Below are positions 42,478 to 50,592 of a stretch of 64,000 nucleotides of DNA, piece after piece. A program made the position numbers and the translations under genes. Each line of letters begins with the position of its first letter. Position 1 is the first letter of the stretch. Below the pieces are notes generated by a model. The model was not told the DNA's origin, did no database searches, and saw nothing but the letters and a program-made list of their open reading frames with translations. This DNA comes from CSSed11-175R1 sp041685735 (GTDB taxonomy: Bacteria > Actinomycetota > Nitriliruptoria > Nitriliruptorales > Nitriliruptoraceae), in assembly GCA_041685735.1 (NCBI GenBank), contig JAWLFE010000001.1:74523-138522 (forward strand), read 5' to 3'.

Positions 42478-42983
42478 GCGACGCCATCTTCCTCGAACCC
42501 CACCACGTGACGGTCGGCTACACCGGTGTGCCCGGCGATCGGAGCTTCTTCCTCCAGGTCGAGGACGACGTCGCCCGCATCACCCTCCTGCTCGAGAAGG
42601 GGCAGGTCGAGGGCATCGGTGAACTGCTCGGCCAGGTCCTCGCCCGCATCGAGGAGCAGCCGGCGACCGACTGGGACCGTGAGGCGATGGCGCTGCGGCC
42701 ACCGATCGAACCGGCCTGGCGGATCGGCGAGATCGGGCTGGGGCTCGATCCGGAGAGTGAACGGGTGGTGCTGGAACTCACGGAGATCGTCGCCGACGAG
42801 GCCGTCGACCCGAGCACCGTGCAGGTGTCCCTCGATCGCGACCAGGCCCGCCGCCTTGCCGCACACGCGCAGGAGACCGTGACCCAGGGCCGGCCTCGAT
42901 GTGAGCTGTGTGGTCGACCGATGGGGCTGGACGGCGACCACGTCTGCCCTTCGACCAACGGGCACGGAGCGTTGTCCCGCTGA
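42474..42983 (+). CDS. DUF3090 protein
   Basis: A 169-residue actinobacterial conserved protein of unknown function. Typical features are the FLEPHHVTVGYTGVPGDRSFFLQ start, the EGIGELLGQVLARI helix and the C-terminal zinc-ribbon-like CELCGRPMGLDGDHVCPSTNGH. The four Cys/His ligands suggest metal binding. It starts at GTG overlapping the phosphomutase stop. The gene is part of the conserved three-gene set and is a good marker for Actinomycetota. Confidence 0.92.
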   Translation: MSDAIFLEPHHVTVGYTGVPGDRSFFLQVEDDVARITLLLEKGQVEGIGELLGQVLARIEEQPATDWDREAMALRPPIEPAWRIGEIGLGLDPESERVVLELTEIVADEAVDPSTVQVSLDRDQARRLAAHAQETVTQGRPRCELCGRPMGLDGDHVCPSTNGHGALSR

Positions 42984-42997
42984 GCGGCGACGTCGAG

Positions 42998-43900
42998 GTG
43001 GCCGGGGCGTCCGCGGCAGGGGCCGCGGACCGGTTGCGCACGGCACCCATCGAGCCCATCGGACGGTTCGCTGACGCCTCGAACGCGACGTTGCTGGTCC
43101 GGCTGCGTGATCGCGACCAGCCCGCGCTGGAGGAGCTGGCCGCGCAGCTCGGCCGTGACCCCCAGGTGGAGGATCTGCCTGCGGACGATCTGGCGGTCTA
43201 CAAACCGATGCGGGGAGAGGCACCGCTGTGGGACTTCCCGATCGGCACGCTCCATCGCCGGGAGGTCGCCGCCCACGAGCTCGCCATGGCCCTGGGCTGG
43301 GACCTGGTCCCCCTGACCGTGCTCCGGGACGACGGGCCCTACGGTCCGGGCAGCCTCCAGCGGTTCGTCAGCCACGACCCCGGCCTGCACTACTTCCGGT
43401 TGTTGGAGGTAGGGGCCGCCGAGGTGATCGAGCAGTTGCGGCGCATGGTCGTGTTCGACCTGGTGATCGACAACGCGGACCGCAAGGCGGGGCACGTGCT
43501 GCTCGCCGATGAGCGTCGTGCCGTGGCGCCGGCCGAGGGGGATCGGCGCCCGCCACCGAGCTTCGCGTCCGACGAACTGCCCGGCCCCCGTGCGGGCATC
43601 GCCGCCGGTGAGCAGGTTGCCGGACGCGTCCAGGTCGTCGATCACGGCGTGGCACTCAACGTCGATCGCAAGCTGCGCACGGTCGCCTGGGAGTTCGCCG
43701 GGGAACCGCTGCCGGAGGGCGCGGTCGAGGCGTTGGCCGCTCTGGCGACCGGCCTGGATGGAGCGGTGGGCGAGCGGTTGGCGACGCTGCTCGACGACGA
43801 CGAACTCGCGGTGCTCCGGGCACGGGTCGAGCGGCTGATCGAGCTGCCGGAGCTCCCCGGCCCGATCGGTCCCCGGCCCTACCCCTGGCCACCGATATGA
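42998..43900 (+). CDS. SCO1664-type conserved protein (PI3K/PI4K-like fold family)
   Basis: The 300-residue protein has VYKPMRGEAPLWDFPIGTLHRREVAAHELA, read as the ATP-site lysine region, and VVFDLVIDNADRKAGHVLL with a kinase-like catalytic Asn-Ala-Asp-Arg loop. The VVDHGVALNVD segment would supply the metal-binding Asp. Family name comes from Streptomyces SCO1664; the activity is unproven but the fold is that of phosphatidylinositol-kinase-like enzymes. GTG 42998 is selected, 15 bp after the DUF3090 stop, because similarity starts just downstream. It overlaps the glycosyltransferase start by 4 bp. Confidence 0.85.
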   Translation: MAGASAAGAADRLRTAPIEPIGRFADASNATLLVRLRDRDQPALEELAAQLGRDPQVEDLPADDLAVYKPMRGEAPLWDFPIGTLHRREVAAHELAMALGWDLVPLTVLRDDGPYGPGSLQRFVSHDPGLHYFRLLEVGAAEVIEQLRRMVVFDLVIDNADRKAGHVLLADERRAVAPAEGDRRPPPSFASDELPGPRAGIAAGEQVAGRVQVVDHGVALNVDRKLRTVAWEFAGEPLPEGAVEALAALATGLDGAVGERLATLLDDDELAVLRARVERLIELPELPGPIGPRPYPWPPI

Positions 43901-45237
43901 GCTCCGCGTTGCCGAATCACGGTGGACCTGCCAGGCTCCCGCCCATGCGCGTGCTGATCCTGTCCTGGGAGTTCCCGCCCCACGTCGTCGGTGGGCTCGG
44001 TCGCCATGTGGCGGCGCTGGCCCGGACCCTGACGGCGCAGGGACACGAGGTCCACGTGATCACGCGTGGGCAGGGAGTCGCTGGTGTCCCCGACGAGGAG
44101 TGGCTCGACGCGATCCACGTGCTGCGCGTCCCCGAGGCGCCACCGGTCATCGGTTTCGATGACCTGATCCCGTGGGTCCTGTCGTTCAACAACCGCATGA
44201 CCGCCATCGCCGGACGGCTGCTGCGCACCCACGACATCGACGTGATCCACGCCCACGACTGGCTCGTCACCTACGCCGCCGCATCGTTGAAGGAGACCTG
44301 GGACCTCCCGGTCGTCGCCACGATCCACGCCACCGAGTACGGCCGGCATCAGGGCTGGCTGCCGGGCCCGATGAACAAGCTCATCCACCAGGTCGAATGG
44401 TGGCTGACCTACGAGGCCCGTCGCGTCATCGCCTGCTCCGGGTACATGCGTGACCAGGTGGAGGAGCTGTTCCTCCTGCCGAGCGACAAGGTCGACGTCG
44501 TACCGAACGGGGTCGCGATCGAGGACTTCGCGGTCGATCCGGACGAGCGGGACGCGTTCCGTCCGACCCTGACCGGCCCACGGACCCGGATGGTGCTGTT
44601 CGCCGGCCGTCTGGAGTACGAGAAGGGCGTCCAGACCGTCCTCGGTGCCCTCCAGCGGGTGCGGGCCGCGGTCGGCCCGACCAAGTTCTTCGTCGCCGGC
44701 GTCGGCACCTACTCCGACGAGCTGCGCCGGCAGGTCCGTGAGCTCGGCCTGCAACGCCATGTGCGCTTCACCGGTTTCCTCGACGACCACACGCTGCGGC
44801 TGCACTACGCCGCGGCGGACGTCGCCGTCGCGCCGTCGATCTACGAACCGTTCGGTCTGGTCGCGGTCGAGGCGATGGCCTGTGGGACCCCCGTCGTCGT
44901 CGGCGATACGGGTGGACTCCGGGAGATCGTCACGGGGGGCACGGGCCTGACCTTCACCCCCCAGGACGAGGACGAGCTGGCCGACGCGCTCATCCGGGTG
45001 CTCACCGACGACGGGCTGGCCGACCGGTTGATCGACCGGGGGCGGGCGCGGATCCTCGGCCGCTACGACTGGGCTGCGGTGGGGCGGCGGACCGCCGAGG
45101 TCTACGTGCAGGCGATCGCGGAGGAGGCGGAGCTCCGGGAGACCACGGAGGTCGGGCGACCGCCGCTGCGGGCCCTGCTGCACGAGGCACCGATCCTGGA
45201 GCTCGGGTCCCTGCGCGAACTGGACGACGTCGGCTGA
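43897..45237 (+). CDS. GT4 glycosyltransferase (glycogen-synthase-like)
   Basis: A retaining GT-B glycosyltransferase. The 446-residue chain has the N-terminal MRVLILSWEFPPHVVGGLGRHV (the glycine loop that holds the sugar nucleotide), VIHAHDW, VVPNGVAIEDF, LFAGRLEYEKGVQ and the acceptor-side EPFGLVAVEAMACG. That is closest to actinobacterial GlgA/GlgM-type and related GT4 enzymes. Donor (ADP- or UDP-glucose) and acceptor are not certain. An in-frame ATG at 43945 is an alternative start, at the first conserved residue. The gene precedes a long run of glycogen/trehalose genes, which supports an alpha-glucan role. Confidence 0.85.
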   Translation: MSSALPNHGGPARLPPMRVLILSWEFPPHVVGGLGRHVAALARTLTAQGHEVHVITRGQGVAGVPDEEWLDAIHVLRVPEAPPVIGFDDLIPWVLSFNNRMTAIAGRLLRTHDIDVIHAHDWLVTYAAASLKETWDLPVVATIHATEYGRHQGWLPGPMNKLIHQVEWWLTYEARRVIACSGYMRDQVEELFLLPSDKVDVVPNGVAIEDFAVDPDERDAFRPTLTGPRTRMVLFAGRLEYEKGVQTVLGALQRVRAAVGPTKFFVAGVGTYSDELRRQVRELGLQRHVRFTGFLDDHTLRLHYAAADVAVAPSIYEPFGLVAVEAMACGTPVVVGDTGGLREIVTGGTGLTFTPQDEDELADALIRVLTDDGLADRLIDRGRARILGRYDWAAVGRRTAEVYVQAIAEEAELRETTEVGRPPLRALLHEAPILELGSLRELDDVG

Positions 45238-45253
45238 TACGGCGGCACGGCGG

Positions 45254-45955
45254 TCAGTCGTCCGCCGGCACGCGGACGGCCTGCGGGTCATCGACCACCG
45301 CGAACGCCAGACCGTCATGACCCTTCGCGCCCACCACCTGCAGGGCGGCGCCCGCGCGCAGGCCCGGGTGCGATGCCAGGGCGGCGTTGAAGCGCTGGAT
45401 CCCGGCCACCTGCGGATCGTCGGAGGGGCCATCCGCGATGGCGCCACCCCGGACCACGTTGTCCGCGACGATGAGGGTGCCAGGTGCGCTGAGCCGCACG
45501 GCGGCATCGAGGTACTCCGCGTACGGCTCCTTGTCCGCATCGATGAACACCAGATCGAACGGGTCGTGCGGTGCCTCGGTCAGGCTCCGGAGCGACTCCA
45601 GGGCTGGGCCGATCCGGATCTCGACCGGGACACGCACACCAGCGGCATCGAGGTTCTGCCTCGCGACGTCGGCATGGAGCGGTTCGTACTCCAGGGTCAC
45701 GAGCAGCCCGCTCGACGGCAGCGCCCGGGCCAGCCAGATCGTGCTGTACCCACCCAGGGTCCCGATCTCCAGCACCCGCCGGGCACCGCGGGCCAGCGCC
45801 AGCACGTGCAGGAACCGACCGATGTTGGGTGAGACGGCGATCGAGGGGAGGCCGGCCTCCTCCGATCGAGCCAGCGCCGCCGTCAGGGTGGGATCCGGGC
45901 CGCCGAAGACCCCGTCGAGGTGGGTGTCCACGTCGGCGAAGCGTTGCGCATCCAT
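45254..45955 (-). CDS. SAM-dependent O-methyltransferase (class I, COMT-like)
   Basis: A 233-residue small-molecule O-methyltransferase (Methyltransf_3). Motif I is VLEIGTLGGYSTIWLARALP, the acidic SAM contact LEYEPLHADVA and the divalent-metal motif FIDADKEPYAEYLD, followed by ADNVVRGGAI. The start ATG 45955 has AGGAGG 5-6 bases upstream; the longer open frame is only shadow. Substrate is unknown. It is convergent with the glycosyltransferase and divergent from glgB. Confidence 0.9.
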   Translation of the reverse strand: MDAQRFADVDTHLDGVFGGPDPTLTAALARSEEAGLPSIAVSPNIGRFLHVLALARGARRVLEIGTLGGYSTIWLARALPSSGLLVTLEYEPLHADVARQNLDAAGVRVPVEIRIGPALESLRSLTEAPHDPFDLVFIDADKEPYAEYLDAAVRLSAPGTLIVADNVVRGGAIADGPSDDPQVAGIQRFNAALASHPGLRAGAALQVVGAKGHDGLAFAVVDDPQAVRVPADD

Positions 45956-46168
45956 GGTCGCCTCCTGCAGGTGGTCGTTCCCGACATCGAGCCTGGTGCG
46001 TGAGCCCCCGATCGTAACGGCCACCCGGCCGGGCCGACCCGGGAACCGCGCCACTACCCTCGGTGCGGTCACCGTCGTGCCGTCGGCGACGACCGGCCCA
46101 AGGTCCGCCTCGCCCACGGTCCGCCGGTCCCACCGCTCACCGTCGCCGCCCACCGTTGAAGGATCCGG

Positions 46169-48082
46169 ATGTCCTCGGCACACCCGACCACGCTGCTCAG
46201 CCCCGATGACCTCTACCTGTTCAGCGAGGGCAGCCACACGCGCCTGTACCGCCACCTCGGTGCGCACCTGACCGAGCGCGATGGGGTGGCGGGTGCACAG
46301 GTCGCCGTCTGGGCCCCCAACGCGGAGGCGGTCGCCTTCGTCGGCGACGCCAACGACTGGGAGGTCGGCGCTGATCCACTGACCCGACGTGAGGCATCCG
46401 GCATCTGGGAGGCGTTCGTCCCGGGCGCGGCGCACGGGCAGGCATACAAGCTCGAGGTGGTCCCGTACGGCGGTGGCGAACCGATCCAGCACGCGGATCC
46501 GTTCGCGACACATACCGAGACCCCGCCCAGCAACGCCTCGAAGCTGTGGGACCTCGACTACACGTGGGGTGACGACACGTGGATGGCGGACCGCCCGCAG
46601 CGCCAGACCGCAGACGCACCGTTCGCGATCTACGAGGTGCACCTCGGGTCCTGGCAGCGCGGCGAGGACGGCAAGCGCTTCCTGACCTACCGCGAGCTCG
46701 CCCCACATCTCATCGACCACGTGACCCGCTTGGGCGTCACGCACGTCGAACTCCTGCCCGTGATGGAGCACCCCTTCTACGGCTCCTGGGGCTACCAGAC
46801 CACCGGCTACTTCGCGCCGACATCACGCTACGGCACCCCGCAGGACCTGATGTGGCTGATCGACCAGCTCCACCAGGCCGGCATCGGTGTCATCCTCGAC
46901 TGGGTCCCCTCACACTTCCCCGACGACTGGTGGGGCCTGGCCATGTTCGATGGCACCCACCTGTACGACCACCAGGATCCACGTCGGGGCATCCATCCCG
47001 ACTGGAACTCGGCGATGTTCAACTACGGCCGTCCCGAGGTGCGTTCGTTCCTGCTGTCCAGCGCGCTGTCGTGGCTCGACCGGTACCACGCCGACGGCCT
47101 GCGGGTGGATGCGGTGTCCTCGATGCTCTACCTCGACTACTCGCGGGGACCGGGGGAGTGGATCCCCAACGAACACGGTGGCAACGAACACCTCGAGGCG
47201 ATCGACTTCCTGCGCCGCCTCAACGACGAGGTGGCCGGCAACTACCCGGGCGTCTGGACCTTCGCGGAGGAGTCGACCGCGTGGGACGGGGTGACACGGC
47301 CGACCGGCGAGGGAGGGCTCGGGTTCGACGCGAAGTGGGACCTCGGGTGGATGCACGACACCCTGGCCTACTTCGAGCAGGATCCGAGCCATCGCCGCGC
47401 GCACCACCAGAAGCTGACGTTCCGGTCGCTGTACGCCACCAGCGAGATGTTCACCCTGCCGTTGTCCCACGACGAGGTGTCGCACGGCAAGGGCTCACTG
47501 CTCGACAAGATGCCCGGCGACGACTGGCAGCAACGCGCCAACCTGCGGCTGCTGCTCGGCCATCAGATCGCCACACCGGGCAAGCCGCTGGTGTTCATGG
47601 GCGCCGAGTTCGGCCAACGCGGCGACTGGAACGTCGAGGGGCAGCTCGACTGGCAGCTCCTGGACGACGACCGGCATGCGGCCCTGTTCACCTGGGCGGC
47701 CGAGCTGTTCGGCGCCTACCGCGAGCTGCCCGCCCTGCACGCGCAGGACCGGGACGCGGACGGCTTCGCGTGGGTCGACGCCTCCGATGAGGCGCAGTCG
47801 ATCGTGTCCTACCTGCGCCGGGCTCCGGGGCATGACGAGGTGTTGGTGGTGTTGAACCTCACCCCGGTCCCACGGGCGCCCTACCGGATCGGTGTGCCAC
47901 GTGGCGGCTGCTGGCGGGAGGTCCTGAACTCCGACCTCGCGCGCTACGGCGGCAGCGGCATGCACACCAACATGGGCGGTGTGCAGGCCGAGGAGGTCGC
48001 CTCCCAGGGACAGCCCTGGTCGGTCGACCTGGTGCTGCCTCCCCTGGGCTTGCTGCTGCTGACGCCCAGCACCGCACCCTGA
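46169..48082 (+). CDS. glgB: 1,4-alpha-glucan branching enzyme GlgB, copy 1
   Basis: It makes alpha-1,6 branches in glycogen. The 637-residue protein starts with a short N-terminus and a CBM48 domain (about 20-125), then the GH13_9 barrel. The nucleophile Asp is in GLRVDAVSSMLYLD, the acid Glu in TFAEEST, the transition-state Asp in LPLSHDEVSHGKGS, and the family's HPFYGSWGYQ is present. The usual extra N1 domain of about 100 residues is absent. A second glgB lies at 61697-63757 with a very similar barrel. Copy 1 is not in the GlgE/maltokinase neighbourhood, so it may act in another glucan context. Confidence 0.93.
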   Translation: MSSAHPTTLLSPDDLYLFSEGSHTRLYRHLGAHLTERDGVAGAQVAVWAPNAEAVAFVGDANDWEVGADPLTRREASGIWEAFVPGAAHGQAYKLEVVPYGGGEPIQHADPFATHTETPPSNASKLWDLDYTWGDDTWMADRPQRQTADAPFAIYEVHLGSWQRGEDGKRFLTYRELAPHLIDHVTRLGVTHVELLPVMEHPFYGSWGYQTTGYFAPTSRYGTPQDLMWLIDQLHQAGIGVILDWVPSHFPDDWWGLAMFDGTHLYDHQDPRRGIHPDWNSAMFNYGRPEVRSFLLSSALSWLDRYHADGLRVDAVSSMLYLDYSRGPGEWIPNEHGGNEHLEAIDFLRRLNDEVAGNYPGVWTFAEESTAWDGVTRPTGEGGLGFDAKWDLGWMHDTLAYFEQDPSHRRAHHQKLTFRSLYATSEMFTLPLSHDEVSHGKGSLLDKMPGDDWQQRANLRLLLGHQIATPGKPLVFMGAEFGQRGDWNVEGQLDWQLLDDDRHAALFTWAAELFGAYRELPALHAQDRDADGFAWVDASDEAQSIVSYLRRAPGHDEVLVVLNLTPVPRAPYRIGVPRGGCWREVLNSDLARYGGSGMHTNMGGVQAEEVASQGQPWSVDLVLPPLGLLLLTPSTAP

Positions 48083-48094
48083 GTGTGACGATGC

Positions 48095-50548
48095 TCACAC
48101 GTGGCGTGTGAACACGACGCCGCTGGAGTCGTTGAGGGTGATCGGGCCGCCGAGGTAGTCGCTGCCGATGTTGGGCGTGCGCAGCATCAGATGCCAGCCG
48201 TCCGGGGTCAGCCCCGGGAGGTCGAGCTCGGTCGGGGTCAGATCGATGTCGCCCCCTTCCATGTTGCCGACGAACAGCACCTGCTCGCCCCCATCCGGCG
48301 CCTGCCGCAACGCGGCGAACACCGCGTGTCCGTTGACGGGTCGCAGGTACTCGAAGACGTCCTGTGGACCGAGGTCCCCGCGCAGCCAGGGGCGGTCGTG
48401 CCGGAAGGTCCGCACGGCGAGGTTGTAGGTCGTCTGGCTCGGCTGCAGCCGGCTGGCCCACCCCGACACGTTGCTGTAGTCGTGCATGTCGTCCATCCAC
48501 GCGCGGGCGATGCGCTTGAGGCCGGCGGGATCCATCGGGGACGGCCCCGCCAGGGGCGGCTCGACGTCGTTGATCAGCCGACTGATCGCCTCGAGGTCGT
48601 CGTCGGTCACCTCGACCAGGGCCGGGAGCAGGTCCATGAAGCGGCGGAGCTCCTCGAGGGTCTCGAAGCCCAGCGACTTCAGCCGCTTGAAGTTGGCGGC
48701 CAGCGGGTAGAACTCCTCGTCGACCTGCCAGATCAGCGAGATCGCCTCCTCGCTGAGCACCTTGACGCCGTACCGGTCGTCCTGGTTGCGGATGAACCCC
48801 CAGGCGGCCCGCATGGAGGCGTTGAGGAAGTCCATCGGGACGCCCGGGAACACCGTGTAGGTCAACAGCTTGATCGCGGGGTTGTCGTAGGCCTTGTCGA
48901 GGATCTGCAGGTAGGTGTCGCCCAGTCGCTCGTTGATGTACAGGTCCGGGCTGACCTGCGTGCCGCGTCGCAGGGTGTCGTGGTTCGCGCACCCGGAGAT
49001 CCAGGTGGAGCCGTGGGTGAGGATCTCCTGGATCCGCCACCACGAGCGCAGCCAGAACCCGTAGACGAACGGCGTGTTGTGCGCGAAGGTCAGCGGTCCC
49101 CACTGGAAGACGTCGTCGTCCTGCTGCTGCTCGATCACCCCGCGGTAGCTCGACGACAACTCCCAGTCCGGCTCCGGCCACGGACGACCGTCCTCGAACA
49201 CCATCCACGGGCGGTAGCGGCACTCGCCGACCTCCTGGACGACGTCGCTCATCAGCTGCAGGAACCCGTCGTCGTGCTTGAGCTCCCGGGCAGCGGCGTC
49301 GTAGAACTTGAAGTCCTGCGCGCCGTCGACCCGCACCCCGTCGAAGCCGTAGTCGATCTTGCGTCGCTGCATCTCCAGCAGGATCGCGCGCACCCAGGGG
49401 TTGCGGTAGTCGAGGTTCTGGCCGTACATGTTCGGGCCGGCGAACCATTCGTCGTCGAGGATGCGCGTCGCCTGGTTGTCCGCGTGGCCGTAGACCACAT
49501 CCGCGACGAGGTTGATCGGACCGGTGGGGAAGCGGTGCAGGATCCCGGCCAGGTCCACGAGTTCGTCGGGGCGGCCGGTCTCCAGCAACGTCGGGTTCAC
49601 CGCCGCCGAGCCTGCGATCGGCACGTCGTAGCCCCAGTTGGTGGTGTCCGGGCGACGCACCGTGACGGTGAGCTCATCCTCGATATCGCCAACACGATCG
49701 CCGGTCGCCTCGGCACCATCATCGCGGGCTGTCGGGTGGGGGTCCCAGAAGGGTGGGCCGGCCTCGTAGACGGTCGTCGGCTCGACCGGCAGCAGCTGCA
49801 CGGCGTCGTACCCGAGGAAGGCCTGCTCGTCCGGTGTGAGCTCGGTGCCGTCAGCGACCCGGTCGGCAAGACGCTCGAACCAGGCCGCGAGGCTCGCGAG
49901 CGTGCCGCCTGCGGTCGCGGTCGGGACGTGGACCTGCAGGATGTTGGTGACCGGCGAACGCTTGAGGATCCCCGACCCACACCGGTCCTCGCCGGCGTCC
50001 GACGCCAGCGACCGCCAGTAGTCGAGGTCGGTGCGTCGTTCCTGCAGGCCCGCGGTGTCGTAGACCTCGGACGGAGCGAAGGCACCGAACGGCACGGAGC
50101 TCGCCATCGGGTCGTCGACCCGTTGCCACGCCCCATCGCCATCACGGTAGGTCAGGCAGTAGAAGCTGCCGAGCCGGTCACGGTCCCCGATCTGGAGCCC
50201 GGAGACGACGCCGAACACCAACGCTTCCTCGCGTTGCAGGGGGACCAACGTCCGTCGGAAGGTGACCGTGGACCGTGCGGCGGTGATGTCCAGGCCCTGC
50301 AGCGGATCGAGGACCTCGAGGAAGAGGTCGGCATCGGCAACGTGCTCACGGACCAGCCGCTGGACCCAGAACCCGAAGGCGACCGTGCCCTCGGCTGTGG
50401 CAGCCGCCACCGGCTGCGCACCCAGGCGCGGTGCGATCCGTCGCGCGACGGCGAACGGGTCGTCGGCGTCCACGCGCTGATCGAGCACCCATCGCACGAG
50501 CTCCTGGGTGGCGGGTTCGTCGAGGCACGGCGTCAGCGTGATGGTCAT
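48095..50548 (-). CDS. GH13 glycoside hydrolase, probable glucosylglycerol-hydrolase type
   Basis: The 817-residue protein has a long N-terminal beta-rich region (1-220) and then a GH13 barrel. The nucleophile Asp is in FDGVRVDGAQDFKF, a Glu acid candidate in WMVFEDGRPWP and the third Asp in GCANHDTLRRG. The N-terminal TQELVRWVLDQ, FGFWVQ and the SVPFGAFAPSEVYD segment recall the glucosylglycerol hydrolases (GghA type) that degrade the osmolyte glucosylglycerol, but I cannot align them here. Other alpha-glucosidases are possible. The ATG at 50548 is chosen; a GTG at 50584 would add 12 residues. Convergent with glgB copy 1. Confidence 0.7.
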   Translation of the reverse strand: MTITLTPCLDEPATQELVRWVLDQRVDADDPFAVARRIAPRLGAQPVAAATAEGTVAFGFWVQRLVREHVADADLFLEVLDPLQGLDITAARSTVTFRRTLVPLQREEALVFGVVSGLQIGDRDRLGSFYCLTYRDGDGAWQRVDDPMASSVPFGAFAPSEVYDTAGLQERRTDLDYWRSLASDAGEDRCGSGILKRSPVTNILQVHVPTATAGGTLASLAAWFERLADRVADGTELTPDEQAFLGYDAVQLLPVEPTTVYEAGPPFWDPHPTARDDGAEATGDRVGDIEDELTVTVRRPDTTNWGYDVPIAGSAAVNPTLLETGRPDELVDLAGILHRFPTGPINLVADVVYGHADNQATRILDDEWFAGPNMYGQNLDYRNPWVRAILLEMQRRKIDYGFDGVRVDGAQDFKFYDAAARELKHDDGFLQLMSDVVQEVGECRYRPWMVFEDGRPWPEPDWELSSSYRGVIEQQQDDDVFQWGPLTFAHNTPFVYGFWLRSWWRIQEILTHGSTWISGCANHDTLRRGTQVSPDLYINERLGDTYLQILDKAYDNPAIKLLTYTVFPGVPMDFLNASMRAAWGFIRNQDDRYGVKVLSEEAISLIWQVDEEFYPLAANFKRLKSLGFETLEELRRFMDLLPALVEVTDDDLEAISRLINDVEPPLAGPSPMDPAGLKRIARAWMDDMHDYSNVSGWASRLQPSQTTYNLAVRTFRHDRPWLRGDLGPQDVFEYLRPVNGHAVFAALRQAPDGGEQVLFVGNMEGGDIDLTPTELDLPGLTPDGWHLMLRTPNIGSDYLGGPITLNDSSGVVFTRHV

Positions 50549-50592
50549 ACGTGGCGAGCTTCCGTCATCGCGGGCAGATGGCACCCGCGACG

